16,829 bases of DNA from Candidatus Saccharimonadia bacterium (GCA_023263015.1 JALQXV010000053.1:1-16829), one strand, 5' to 3'; positions 5,958 through 13,251 are shown, numbered from the stretch's first letter. The notes: a model not told the origin generated them from the sequence alone. Translations and numbers: made by a program.

Positions 5958-6656
5958 ATGGCGGCTACTAGTGAACTACACATTCCTAAAATTGCAATTC
6001 TAGCATCCGGTGGCGGTTCGACCGCAGAGGCGTATGCACGGGCAATTCACGAATCACGGATTGAGGCCGAGATTGGTCTGCTAGTCGTTAGCAATGAAGC
6101 GGCAGGTGTACTTGATAAAGCAAATCGCTGGAATGAAGAGTGGGGTTTTGATGTTAAATCGGCAGTTGTGAGTAACAAACTCTTTCCAGCTGGTCCGCGT
6201 GAACGTGGTCAAAGTGAAGAAGCGGCGACCGAAATTTGCCGGTTGTTAGACGAAGCTAAGGTAGACCTTGTGCTACAACTTGGCTATATGGTGATAGGTA
6301 ATGATCCATATATTTCGGAGTGGGGATTTGTACCTGAACGACATAGTTCAATGTATCAGGCACGAGCGCTTAATTGGCACCCAGGCGCTTTGCCGCTAAC
6401 AGCTGATACATACGGCGCAGGCGCATCGGCCGCCATGCTAGAAGCCTACAGGAAGGGTGAAGTTACCGAGGCTGCTCACACGGTGCATGTACTAGCCCAA
6501 GCGGTTGATGCTGGCCCTATTGTTGCTGCCACGCCAGTACCAATTGAGTCGAAAGATGATGTGAATAGCTTATTTGAGCGAATCCAGTTAGTCGAAAAAG
6601 CAGTTACGCCGTACGTACCCGAACAGTTCCTGAAAAGACAAGCCGCTACTGCATAA
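5958..6656 (+). CDS. PurN-like formyltransferase (phosphoribosylglycinamide formyltransferase family)
   Basis: This 232-residue protein has the formyltransferase N-domain fold. KIAILASGGGST (residues 11-22) corresponds to the PurN glycine-rich start (LASGxGSN); LVLQLGYMVIG follows at 104-114. The catalytic triad positions of PurN appear conserved: Asn139 and His141 in ALNWHPGALPL, and Asp184 in VDAGPI, with AAHTVHVL just before. In the family this transfers a formyl group from 10-formyl-tetrahydrofolate to glycinamide ribonucleotide in purine synthesis. No other purine genes lie nearby, and the segment before the Asn-x-His motif (EWGFVPERHSSMYQAR) looks like an insertion. A related formyltransferase with another substrate is therefore possible. 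The promoter at 5920-5947 supports this start; longer frames to 5889 are rejected. Confidence 0.8.
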   Translation: MAATSELHIPKIAILASGGGSTAEAYARAIHESRIEAEIGLLVVSNEAAGVLDKANRWNEEWGFDVKSAVVSNKLFPAGPRERGQSEEAATEICRLLDEAKVDLVLQLGYMVIGNDPYISEWGFVPERHSSMYQARALNWHPGALPLTADTYGAGASAAMLEAYRKGEVTEAAHTVHVLAQAVDAGPIVAATPVPIESKDDVNSLFERIQLVEKAVTPYVPEQFLKRQAATA

Positions 6657-6715
6657 TGGACTATATAACAAAGCCAGTGTTTAATAATAAGCAATAAGAC
6701 TAACTAGGGAATAAC

Positions 6716-7453
6716 ATGGCTACAGAAAAGCAAGTACAGGAGCTCCGCAGTAAACTTCAGAACTATAAAAGAAGGTACTTAAAGAAGGAGTTTGCCTCTC
6801 TTGATGAATCGGCGACTCGAATTATGACCAATAGTTTTCTGACCACCATCCTTGGCTATGAAGAACTCGTTGAAATCAAAACAGAATATCGAATTCGTTC
6901 AGAGTATGCTGATTATGTTGTTCAGCTAAAGCGTAAAAAGCATTTTGTGGTAGAAGTAAAGTCGATCGGCCTAGACCTAAGCGACAAGCACCTGCGTCAA
7001 AGCCTAAGCTATGCAGCTAATGAAGGTATTGACTGGATATTGCTGCTTAACGGTCGCGAGATTCAATTGTACCGCGTAAACTTTGGCAAACCGGTAACGA
7101 CAACACTGATTTTTAAGATTGATTTACTCGATAAGGATGACTTTAAGCGTTGTCCAGAATTGCTTTGGAACTTGAGCAAAAAAGCCGTCGAACGGGGCGA
7201 GCTTGAGGAATTCTGGAAAAGAACCAATGCTTTGAATCATGAAAACTTAGCCAAACTGCTCTATTCAGAGGAAATTGTTAAACGACTGCGAAATGATCTC
7301 AAGGAACAAACAGGAATCTACTTCCAAATAGAAGACGTGGCTGAGTCTTTACGCGAAGTTATTACTCAAAAAGTTGAGTTCCCAAAGCCACGGTTGAGAA
7401 TTAAGAAAAAAGTTGCCAAAAAGGATACGCCAATCGTTGAAAAGGTCGTGTAA
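6716..7453 (+). CDS. Stand-alone HsdR N-terminal-type PD-(D/E)XK nuclease domain protein
   Basis: This 245-residue protein resembles the N-terminal domain of type I restriction R subunits (HSDR_N). Seen: the helix SATRIMTNSFLTTILGYEE (32-50), strand IKTEYRIRSEYADYVV with Asp66, strand FVVEVKS with Glu80 and Lys82 (the D-x13-E-x-K nuclease core), and QSLSYAANEGIDWILLLNG containing the Gln95-x3-Tyr99 motif and the last core strand. The C-terminal part (about 150-245) is charged and helical and ends in a basic KPRLRIKKKVAKK tail. No helicase part, and no methylase or specificity genes, are present. It is either an orphan nuclease or a DNA-binding relative. AGGGA precedes the ATG by about seven bases. 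Confidence 0.75.
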   Translation: MATEKQVQELRSKLQNYKRRYLKKEFASLDESATRIMTNSFLTTILGYEELVEIKTEYRIRSEYADYVVQLKRKKHFVVEVKSIGLDLSDKHLRQSLSYAANEGIDWILLLNGREIQLYRVNFGKPVTTTLIFKIDLLDKDDFKRCPELLWNLSKKAVERGELEEFWKRTNALNHENLAKLLYSEEIVKRLRNDLKEQTGIYFQIEDVAESLREVITQKVEFPKPRLRIKKKVAKKDTPIVEKVV

Positions 7454-7473
7454 TGTCGGTTAGTTCGCCGACA
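7454..7473 (+). other. Stem-loop between nuclease-domain gene and permease gene
   Basis: TGTCGG (7454-7459) pairs with CCGACA (7468-7473) around an 8-base loop, immediately after the TAA of the nuclease-domain gene. No T-run follows on either strand, so it is not a canonical intrinsic terminator. It may be a 3'-end stabilising or processing hairpin. Confidence 0.4.
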
Positions 7474-7518
7474 CAAGGATCTCATTAAAACGTCGCCCTG
7501 CAATAGCTAACAAACCGG

Positions 7519-7527
7519 TGGAATAAT
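7519..7527 (+). promoter_or_regulatory. Possible extended -10 promoter of the permease operon
   Basis: TGG followed by AATAAT (7522-7527) forms an extended -10 element whose +1 would lie near 7534, one base before the ATG at 7535. No good -35 box is seen. A GGTGG lies too far upstream to be a convincing Shine-Dalgarno. Confidence 0.35.
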
Positions 7528-7534
7528 TAACTAA

Positions 7535-8587
7535 ATGTTAAATAGCAAAAATCTAAAGTTTCTAAAAAATGCGCTGCCAGATATAGCCTTTTTTGGAGGC
7601 ATCATGGCACTTGTAGTAGGAGTGTTTGCCGCATTCCAATACTTTAAGTACGACCTGCAGATGCTTATTTTAAGCGAAAATTACCGACAAGAATTATCTG
7701 GCACTATTTCGACCACTTTTTCGGACTTTATGACACTGACATTCAGTATTCTGGTCGAAGCATTGCCGTTTGTTATTTTGGGCGTACTTATATCGGTACT
7801 TATTCAAACCTATATTCCAACCGAAAAAATAATAAAGCGATTGCCTAAAAATCGATTTGCTCGAAGAGGCGTAGTATCGTTTTTAGGTGTGCTTATGCCA
7901 GTGTGCGAGTGTGGGAATATTCCGGTTACGCGAAGTCTAATTGCCAAAGGGTTTAGTGTTCAAGAGGCGATTATATTTTTGCTGTCGGCACCGAGCGTAA
8001 ACATAATCACGGTTGTCGTTACGTTAGAAGCATTTAACTTTAATCAGTCGGTGGCAGTGGCTCGTGTAGTTGCGACGCTTATTGTGGCCAATATTACTGC
8101 AATTATTGTGACCAGATTTATCTCAAAGAAAAAACTATTAAACCCTACATTTGCAGCCTCCTGCGAAGTTAGCAAGCATGCACCTCGCACATTTTCTCGC
8201 GCAACTGAACTTTTTAAATCCGAGATGTGGCTTATTACAAGGCTGCTGGTGATTGGTGCGATGATCGCTGCCGCATCTCAAACCTTCGTACCGCGTGAAG
8301 TGATCACAGAAATCGCATCTAACCTTGTCTTGTCGGTTGTTGCTATGCTTATACTGGCGTTTGTAATATCAATCTGCTCTAGTGTAGACGCATTCTTTGC
8401 TCTGGCTTACGTCAATACATTTAGCCTCGGTTCGATACTGGCGTTTCTGGTGGCTGGCCCAATGGTGGATATTAAAATGATTGCACTGATGAAAACTACA
8501 TTTACTGTTCGAGCACTTGCTGTAATAACGGCCAGTGTATTTACGTTATCATTGTTAATTGGAATCGGATTTAGTTATGTTTGGTAA
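7535..8587 (+). CDS. ArsP_1/DUF318 family permease (YraQ/YcgR-like)
   Basis: This 350-residue integral membrane protein has about eight to nine hydrophobic segments. The family motifs occur twice, as expected of the inverted two-repeat permease: ILVEALPFVILGVLISVLIQ (72-91) with MPVCECGNIPVTRSL (121-135) and LLSAPSVN, then in the second half AFVISICSSVDAFFALAYV (275-293) and LVAGPMVDIK (305-314). The Cys124-Glu-Cys126 pair matches the conserved P-x-C-x-C-G site of the family. Members have been linked to metal, arsenical or thiol-related transport; the substrate here is unknown. It overlaps the TIGR03943 gene by 11 bases, the standard two-component arrangement (YcgR/YcgQ in Bacillus). The ATG at 7535 is supported by a possible near-leaderless promoter. 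Confidence 0.9.
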   Translation: MLNSKNLKFLKNALPDIAFFGGIMALVVGVFAAFQYFKYDLQMLILSENYRQELSGTISTTFSDFMTLTFSILVEALPFVILGVLISVLIQTYIPTEKIIKRLPKNRFARRGVVSFLGVLMPVCECGNIPVTRSLIAKGFSVQEAIIFLLSAPSVNIITVVVTLEAFNFNQSVAVARVVATLIVANITAIIVTRFISKKKLLNPTFAASCEVSKHAPRTFSRATELFKSEMWLITRLLVIGAMIAAASQTFVPREVITEIASNLVLSVVAMLILAFVISICSSVDAFFALAYVNTFSLGSILAFLVAGPMVDIKMIALMKTTFTVRALAVITASVFTLSLLIGIGFSYVW

Positions 8588-9371
8588 ACTTTTTAATCGT
8601 GATCTTGTTATTAGAGTTCTCTTACTGGGTTTTTGTCTATATATCATCAAGTTGTATGTCCAAGATAATATTACTCACTATATACACCCGCGGTACGCAA
8701 TTTTCTCGGTTGCTATGAGCGGCGTTGCAGTATTAGTTTTGCTCACAGGGGCAGTCTTAGAGCTTAAAAAGCGGACTCGCCATAAAGCCAATAATTTTTC
8801 CGGACGGACAGTTAACTCAATTGTGGTTGTAGTCCTAGTACTTGCATTTATACTGCCGGTTAAGACTCTGTCGTCAGAGGCGATTGAGCGAAAATCTTTA
8901 AATACACCAACATATGATGAAGTGGAGTCGGAGGATTCATCATCTCGTAAAGTTGAAGAAAAGTGCCCAGAGACCAAGCCGGATTCGTTAGAAACGTGGG
9001 TATTCGAAATTAGCCAAAATCCGGCGCACTGTTATGTGGGGCAAGATATTGAATTGACAGGCTTTGTATACGAATCAGACAAAGACCCGTTGCCAAGCGA
9101 CATGTATTACTTAGGCAGAATCGTGATGTCTTGTTGTGCCGTGGATGCACGACCGTACGCATTGCCGATTAAAAAAGCTAATTTTCAAAGTTACCCCAAA
9201 GAAACTTGGCTAAAAGTTAACGGCAAGTTACAACTAATGAAAGTTGGCGAAAAGTATCAGCTAGTCATAGAACCTGCCAGTGTAGAGCAAGTACACAATC
9301 CAAAAAAACCATATGACTACATTAATACACCATCAAACGTCGAACTTGAGCCACTACAGCTGGCAGAATAA
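8577..9371 (+). CDS. TIGR03943 family membrane protein (YcgQ-like permease partner)
   Basis: This 264-residue protein has membrane segments near residues 11-28, 40-60 and 80-97. A linker rich in Ser, Glu and Asp follows (110-135), then an extracytoplasmic OB-like beta domain with GQDIELTGFVY (155-165), YYLGRIVMSCCAVDARPYALPI (177-198, with Cys186-Cys187) and TWLKVNGKLQL (210-220). These are signatures of TIGR03943 proteins, which accompany DUF318 permeases. The ATG at 8577 overlaps the end of the permease gene by 11 bases, implying translational coupling. The in-frame ATG at 8559 is less likely, because the alignable domain begins with FNRDL. Cys186-Cys187 and the permease Cys pair could form a metal or thiol relay, which is inference. 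Confidence 0.85.
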   Translation: MFGKLFNRDLVIRVLLLGFCLYIIKLYVQDNITHYIHPRYAIFSVAMSGVAVLVLLTGAVLELKKRTRHKANNFSGRTVNSIVVVVLVLAFILPVKTLSSEAIERKSLNTPTYDEVESEDSSSRKVEEKCPETKPDSLETWVFEISQNPAHCYVGQDIELTGFVYESDKDPLPSDMYYLGRIVMSCCAVDARPYALPIKKANFQSYPKETWLKVNGKLQLMKVGEKYQLVIEPASVEQVHNPKKPYDYINTPSNVELEPLQLAE

Positions 9372-9443
9372 CTTTCTAGAAATTTTAATTGCGACATTTG
9401 GCAGCTGTCTTTACTGGAGCTCACATATATCGCATACAAATAT

Positions 9444-9469
9444 AAAAAAGACCTACATTTTGCAGGTCT
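9444..9469 (-). terminator. Intrinsic terminator of tRNA-Gln
   Basis: On the minus strand AGACCTGCA and TGTAGGTCT form a 9-bp stem (one G-U) with a 3-base loop, followed by a run of six T. It starts 8 bases after the encoded CCA of the tRNA. Read on the plus strand the hairpin has no strong T-run, so it would be a weak end for the permease operon. Confidence 0.8.
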
Positions 9470-9476
9470 ACTTTAC

Positions 9477-9551
9477 TGGCTGGGATGGAGGGATTCGAAC
9501 CCCCGAATGCTGGAACCAGAACCCAGTGCCTTACCACTTGGCGACATCCCA
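9477..9551 (-). tRNA. tRNA-Gln (anticodon CUG)
   Basis: All four arms fold. The acceptor TGGGATG/CATCCCA has 7 bp. The D-arm is GCC-AAGTGGTAA-GGC. The anticodon stem CTGGG/TCCAG encloses loop TTCTGGT with anticodon CTG. The variable loop has 5 bases, and the T-arm is GGGGG-TTCGAAT-CCCTC. The discriminator is G and CCA is encoded (9479-9477). The weak first pair starting with T and the anticodon identify tRNA-Gln reading CAG. A promoter (9574-9602) and a terminator (9444-9469) make it a single-gene transcript. Confidence 0.95.
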
Positions 9552-9573
9552 TTAATGTGGTTTACAGATTGTA

Positions 9574-9602
9574 ATTGTACCTTTTTCGGGCTAAAACCTC
9601 AA
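9574..9602 (-). promoter_or_regulatory. Promoter of tRNA-Gln
   Basis: TTGAGG (9602-9597), a 17-base spacer, and TACAAT (9579-9574) on the minus strand. Predicted +1 near 9567 leaves a 5' leader of about 16 bases before the tRNA. Confidence 0.6.
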
Positions 9603-9609
9603 TACGGCA

Positions 9610-9618
9610 TGTTAGAAT
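9610..9618 (+). promoter_or_regulatory. Extended -10 promoter of the PAP2 gene
   Basis: TGT followed by TAGAAT (9613-9618) gives a predicted +1 near 9625, two bases before the GTG start at 9627. No good -35 is visible; that region is occupied by the divergent tRNA-Gln promoter. Confidence 0.45.
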
Positions 9619-9626
9619 GGTTGTAA

Positions 9627-10544
9627 GTGACGAACAAACAAAAAGTTTTTTCTGGAATTGGGGGCATAGGTACGCTTCTTTGTATTGTCTTGTTCATTGC
9701 ACAGCCAAGTTTTCCGACACCCGATAAGTTGTTGGTTTTTGCGATCTTTGTTGGAATGTTTTTTAGGCAAGGCAAGCAAGTATTCTTGCGCTTAGCACCG
9801 TTTGTAGCCATGCTACTGGCGTACGAATCGTTCAGAGGTCTGGTGCCACACATGACTGAGCGAGCAAATTTTATGTGGATGCCTGGGGTTGATCGCATTT
9901 TAACAGGGGGCGGTGAACTGCCGACCAAGATTTTACAGAACTGGTGGTGGCAGGGTAGCGCTCAGTGGTGGGATTTTATGTTTTATTTGCCGTATATGCT
10001 GCACTTTGTGTTGCCATTTGGTTTAGCGGTAATTGTCTGGAAAACACGAGAAAAAGAATATTGGCGTTATGTAACGGCTTTCGTGGGCGCATCGTTGTTG
10101 GCATTTCTAGTCTTTTTTGTGTTTCCGGCCGCACCACCGTGGATGGCTAGTGATACAGGCGCTATTGAGCAGATCAGTCGCATATCAAGTAGTGTCTGGT
10201 TCGCGCTTGGCATCAACGATTTCCCGTCACTGTATAATCAGGTTTCTCCGAACCCTGTGGCAGCCGTACCATCGTTGCATGCTGCCTATGCAACAATGTT
10301 TGCCTTATTCGTAACGATGTTCTTTAAATCTAAGTGGCGTTTTGTGGCATGGATATACCCAGTACTAATTTACGTTGGTACGGTTTACCAAGGCGAACAC
10401 TATGTCATTGACGAAGTACTCGGTGCGCTGCTTGGATTATTTGCGTTCTGGGCATCACCGTTGGTGTCACAAAAAATTGGTATTGCGCTAAATATAGTTA
10501 AGGCTAAAGTTTTGGCGCTTAAGAATCAACAAATTTCCGGCTAA
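9627..10544 (+). CDS. PAP2 superfamily membrane protein, Aur1/Ipt1-like
   Basis: This 305-residue protein has about six membrane segments. The two phosphatase signatures are present: AAVPSLHAAYA (residues 212-222, His218) and GEHYVIDEVLG (256-266, His258 and Asp262). This short two-motif form, with WMPGVDR and PPWM segments earlier, is that of PAP2 proteins related to the inositolphosphotransferases Aur1/Ipt1 rather than of soluble acid phosphatases. The likely role is release or transfer of a phospho-headgroup on a membrane lipid or polyprenol at the outer face; the substrate is unknown. The GTG start is supported by an extended -10 box placing +1 two bases upstream. The 3' end overlaps the convergent gene at 10519 by 26 bases. 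Confidence 0.85.
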   Translation: MTNKQKVFSGIGGIGTLLCIVLFIAQPSFPTPDKLLVFAIFVGMFFRQGKQVFLRLAPFVAMLLAYESFRGLVPHMTERANFMWMPGVDRILTGGGELPTKILQNWWWQGSAQWWDFMFYLPYMLHFVLPFGLAVIVWKTREKEYWRYVTAFVGASLLAFLVFFVFPAAPPWMASDTGAIEQISRISSSVWFALGINDFPSLYNQVSPNPVAAVPSLHAAYATMFALFVTMFFKSKWRFVAWIYPVLIYVGTVYQGEHYVIDEVLGALLGLFAFWASPLVSQKIGIALNIVKAKVLALKNQQISG

Positions 10545-10974
10545 TGTGGCAATCAACTAGCCCGATTTCATCACTAAGTTGAGGGCTCATGCATACCGTA
10601 ACCGTGATGTCTTGACCTTCCCGAGTTTCGGTTAATACAAGACTGCCTGCGCAATTCGCCGTAAGTTTTTCAGCCCGCGTTTCAAATTCTTCTCGCTGTG
10701 CATCCATACGTTCAAGTGTTTTTGCTGCTTGCATGCGTAATGCACCGGCAAACTCCTCTGGGCTTTCAAATACTTCTTGATCGCCGACGCCTTGCGATTC
10801 TAGTTCATCAACAATGTGATCCATGCGCTTAAAAAGCGCTGGTGCAATATCATTGTCGACTACGTCGCTCATAGATTGTTCGCCTAGCGTACGAGCTTGC
10901 GCTTCGAACATGTCTGCAGTTTTGTAGAGGGTGCCGGCAGCTGGACAGCCTTCGCATTTTCTTTCACAAGTCAT
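10519..10974 (-). CDS. Unknown protein with N-terminal Cys cluster
   Basis: This 151-residue protein begins MTCERKCEGCPAAGTLYK, a C-x3-C-x2-C cluster that could bind a metal. A central helical and acidic region (20-110) follows, with HIVDELESQGVG and a likely coiled segment AAKTLERMDAQREEFETRAEKL. The C-terminus is strand-like (GSLVLTETREGQDITVTVCMSP). Two further Cys lie near the end. No family was recognised. A promoter at 10983-11011 places +1 about two bases before the ATG, so the start is near-leaderless. The 3' end overlaps the PAP2 gene tail-to-tail. Metal binding is inference. Confidence 0.65.
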   Translation of the reverse strand: MTCERKCEGCPAAGTLYKTADMFEAQARTLGEQSMSDVVDNDIAPALFKRMDHIVDELESQGVGDQEVFESPEEFAGALRMQAAKTLERMDAQREEFETRAEKLTANCAGSLVLTETREGQDITVTVCMSPQLSDEIGLVDCHISRKFVDS

Positions 10975-10982
10975 AGAAACAA

Positions 10983-11011
10983 ATAGTAAACTATTTTTAC
11001 TTTAGTATCAA
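10983..11011 (-). promoter_or_regulatory. Promoter of the Cys-cluster gene
   Basis: TTGATA (11011-11006), exactly 17 bases, and TACTAT (10988-10983) on the minus strand. +1 is about two bases before the ATG at 10974. A palindrome TAGTAAACTA (10984-10993) overlaps the -10 box. Confidence 0.65.
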
Positions 11012-11024
11012 TAAAGTTATGTCG

Positions 11025-12185
11025 CTACTTACTTAATGACTTAACGAGAGCTTGCAGTTCGTTAAAGTCACCGTTTCCTGCAGCCGGTATTAACGCTGAC
11101 TGGCCACTACGCGTAGTGTAACTAGCCAAGTAATTTGTACCGTTAACATCGCGCAAGTTAATTGACTTCAGATTGCCGTCTGGGACTGCACGGAAAGTTC
11201 GGAATAGCGGTAGTACCTCAGAAAGCTTAAGGTCGGTTTTAACGTTATCGGCAACTGCATTAAAGAAGTCTTCATTTAGGCGAGGGTCTAAAATTAGCTT
11301 CCAGTCGAGTTCGGCCTTAATTGCAGCCAAAACGGCCTGTTGATTTTGAGTCCGATTAAAATCTGATTGCGGAAATCCGTACGATCCAAAGGTAGAGCCA
11401 CGGGCTCGAGTTAGTCGTAGGGCGGTTTGGCCATCAATTTTTTGCTGACCGTTAGCGAGCCATAGTGGGCCGCCTTCTTCCGGTTTAAAGTTGGGGTCGT
11501 GTAAACCTCGTGGGTCAGAGCTTTGAATAGTGACCGTGATCCCACCTAGCGCATCAGTAATGTCACGCACTGCGCCGTAGTTAATAATCAAATAATTATG
11601 TATTTTAATGTCAAAGTTTTCGCTGACTACTTTTTCCAGTAAGCCAACACCACCAGCTGGATAACCTGATTCGCTAAAGCCTTGCGTTTCACCGGCTTGG
11701 TAAGCTTCGTTTATTTTAGCCGAACCATAGTCCGGTATATCAACGTATAGGTCACGTGGAACGCTTAACATATAGCCCGACTTTTCGGTCTTATCGAGGC
11801 TTAGTACCATTATTGAATCGGTTAGCAATGCTCCGGCATGACCAGGATCGTCGGCTGAGTAGCCAATTAGCAGAATATTGGTTCGACCATTAGCGTCTGT
11901 AGCCAGTTCGCTCGGAAAGAGTGCGCCCGCCGCGTTACTGGTTCCAAACATTTTTTGACTGGCGGCCGAGGCATTTTGGTAGTCCATGCTGCCGATCACG
12001 AGAAAAGGGCTTAGTAATAGCAGGAATGCAAGGAAAATTCGCATTTTCCAGCTAACGCGTCGACGCTTCTTAGGCTTTTCTTCGAGATTATTAAATTCAA
12101 AGTCTTCATTAAAGCCGTGCTCTTTATTAAGGGGCTCGTTAGGTAAGGTGCGGTGAATGTCGAATGACTTTGTTGATCGTGTCAT
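11025..12185 (-). CDS. LytR-CpsA-Psr (LCP) family protein
   Basis: This 386-residue protein has a cytoplasmic basic N-terminus (KPKKRRRVSWK, residues 38-47), one membrane segment (48-66), then an extracellular LCP domain. LCP hallmarks: TNILLIGYSADD (102-113), LTDSIMVLSLD with Asp123 (121-131), SVPRDLYVDIP with Arg144-Asp145 (141-151), KINEAY, the LTRARGST segment (258-265), and DFNRTQNQQAVLAAI (275-289). LCP enzymes transfer polyprenyl-phosphate-linked glycopolymers to peptidoglycan or related acceptors on the outer face, so it belongs to cell-envelope assembly. The start at 12185 was chosen because a strong promoter (12207-12235) lies directly upstream; the longer frame to 12254 would begin upstream of that promoter. 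Confidence 0.9.
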   Translation of the reverse strand: MTRSTKSFDIHRTLPNEPLNKEHGFNEDFEFNNLEEKPKKRRRVSWKMRIFLAFLLLLSPFLVIGSMDYQNASAASQKMFGTSNAAGALFPSELATDANGRTNILLIGYSADDPGHAGALLTDSIMVLSLDKTEKSGYMLSVPRDLYVDIPDYGSAKINEAYQAGETQGFSESGYPAGGVGLLEKVVSENFDIKIHNYLIINYGAVRDITDALGGITVTIQSSDPRGLHDPNFKPEEGGPLWLANGQQKIDGQTALRLTRARGSTFGSYGFPQSDFNRTQNQQAVLAAIKAELDWKLILDPRLNEDFFNAVADNVKTDLKLSEVLPLFRTFRAVPDGNLKSINLRDVNGTNYLASYTTRSGQSALIPAAGNGDFNELQALVKSLSK

Positions 12186-12206
12186 ATTGTTACGCTTATT
12201 GAGCAA

Positions 12207-12235
12207 ATTATAAAAGTATATCCACAAATCTTCAA
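12207..12235 (-). promoter_or_regulatory. Promoter of the LCP gene
   Basis: TTGAAG (12235-12230), a 17-base spacer, and consensus TATAAT (12212-12207) on the minus strand. Predicted +1 near 12200 leaves a leader of about 15 bases. This excludes the longer reading frame beginning at 12254. Confidence 0.7.
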
Positions 12236-12262
12236 GTATAACCAATTTAAGCACTGTAATAG

Positions 12263-12291
12263 TTGTTTTATAGATAAATTTATTGTATTAT
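12263..12291 (+). promoter_or_regulatory. Promoter of the acidic protein / J-domain-like operon
   Basis: TTGTTT (12263-12268), a 17-base spacer, and TATTAT (12286-12291). Predicted +1 is near 12298, about 57 bases before the ATG at 12355. It is divergent from the LCP promoter, with -35 boxes 27 bases apart. Confidence 0.55.
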
Positions 12292-12300
12292 AGTTAAAAA

Positions 12301-12333
12301 GGTTAGTGCATAACCCTTAAATCTTTTATTTAA
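12301..12333 (+). other. Two small stem-loops in the 5' leader of the 12355 operon
   Basis: GGTTA/TAACC (12301-12315, loop GTGCA) and TTAAAT/ATTTAA (12317-12333, 5-base loop) lie at the very 5' end of the predicted transcript. Such hairpins can stabilise an mRNA; a regulatory role is not shown. The ribosome site GGAG at about 12341-12344 stays free. Confidence 0.35.
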
Positions 12334-12354
12334 AGAGATACGGAGACAACTAAA

Positions 12355-13251
12355 ATGGCATCAAGTCAAGAATTAACAGCTCAACAGCGTGATATGGCCG
12401 TTGATATGCTCAAAACTATGAATGATCCTGCGTATGAGCAAGAACGCAATGACGAAGAGGTCGTCAGTAGTATGTCTAGCCTAGTTGTAAGAGCTGCTCA
12501 TAATGGCCTAGCATTAAGCGAGCAAACAATCGATCGTGCCTATGATGTATTTAGTCGTCACAAAATGACTAAAGAAGAACTTGATAAAGTAATCGGCGAT
12601 TTTGGATCTCACGATAAAGATTCAATTGACGAACAATTTCGTTACGTACATCTCGCAGCAGAAGTGATCTTGCAAGAAAACGGCATTGACCGCCAGATGC
12701 TTGACCATGAGGAGCGCAAAGCCACTGCACGTGATATGTTTGGCGAAGACGACTCTATTGACGAGCTGATGGTATCTACGCTGATCGAGCGATCAATGAA
12801 GACCAAAGAATATACACAAATTATCGGCTTATATGTAAGCATGTTCCGAGAAATTGAACCACGAATAGTTGCCAATGGTCATGACCTAGACGCAGAAACC
12901 GTACTAGAATTTGGCGAACAGTATCGCGCTTTCTTGTATAGTGATCAAGATTCTGAAGATGCACGTTCGACCGTAGCTGGAATGAGTGGTGTTGAACTAA
13001 TGAAACGAGCACACTATGCTCACGTTTATGGAGTTGAATCTGATAGCGATGCGGTGATCGAAGCTTTTGATACTGATAAGAAATTTGCAGAAGTGACTTT
13101 AGTGCCACTTACCGACTTCTTTGATGCTGTTGATGAAGGTAAAACATTCGACACTCGTCTAGTTTCTGCAGAAGATAAAGATGAATCTTCTGATGACCAA
13201 ACGTACGAATCCTCAGGATTTACTGTAAAAAATCGATCAGATAGGTTGTAA
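12355..13251 (+). CDS. Acidic helical protein of unknown function
   Basis: This 298-residue soluble protein is rich in Asp and Glu and predicted mostly helical, with no signal peptide or membrane span. The N-terminal region (1-110) has regular amphipathic helices (SSLVVRAAHNGLALSEQTIDRAYD split over about 41-65). Residues 110-200 continue as helices, and the last 40 residues are a disordered acidic tail (AEDKDESSDDQTYESS). No domain was recognised. GGAG about ten bases before the ATG serves as Shine-Dalgarno. Its TAA overlaps the ATG of the next gene (TAATG), so the two proteins are translationally coupled and are likely partners, perhaps in a complex. Any link to the chaperone-like motif of the next protein is inference. 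Confidence 0.7.
   Translation: MASSQELTAQQRDMAVDMLKTMNDPAYEQERNDEEVVSSMSSLVVRAAHNGLALSEQTIDRAYDVFSRHKMTKEELDKVIGDFGSHDKDSIDEQFRYVHLAAEVILQENGIDRQMLDHEERKATARDMFGEDDSIDELMVSTLIERSMKTKEYTQIIGLYVSMFREIEPRIVANGHDLDAETVLEFGEQYRAFLYSDQDSEDARSTVAGMSGVELMKRAHYAHVYGVESDSDAVIEAFDTDKKFAEVTLVPLTDFFDAVDEGKTFDTRLVSAEDKDESSDDQTYESSGFTVKNRSDRL

Noticed and set aside
7453..7488. An 11-codon frame (ATG overlapping the TAA of the nuclease-domain gene) rich in Ser, before the permease gene
   Set aside because: No Shine-Dalgarno of its own, no terminator downstream, and the hairpin at 7454-7473 explains the sequence equally well. Ser enrichment is slight.
9372..9443. Two CAGCTG copies flanking the end of the TIGR03943 gene, as a possible plus-strand terminator
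   Set aside because: The arms are about 40 bases apart with no following T-run. No convincing terminator for the permease operon was found there.
12186..12254. Longer N-terminus of the LCP protein starting at 12254
   Set aside because: The consensus promoter at 12207-12235 lies inside this extension, and the extra residues are unlike the basic N-terminus typical of LCP proteins.
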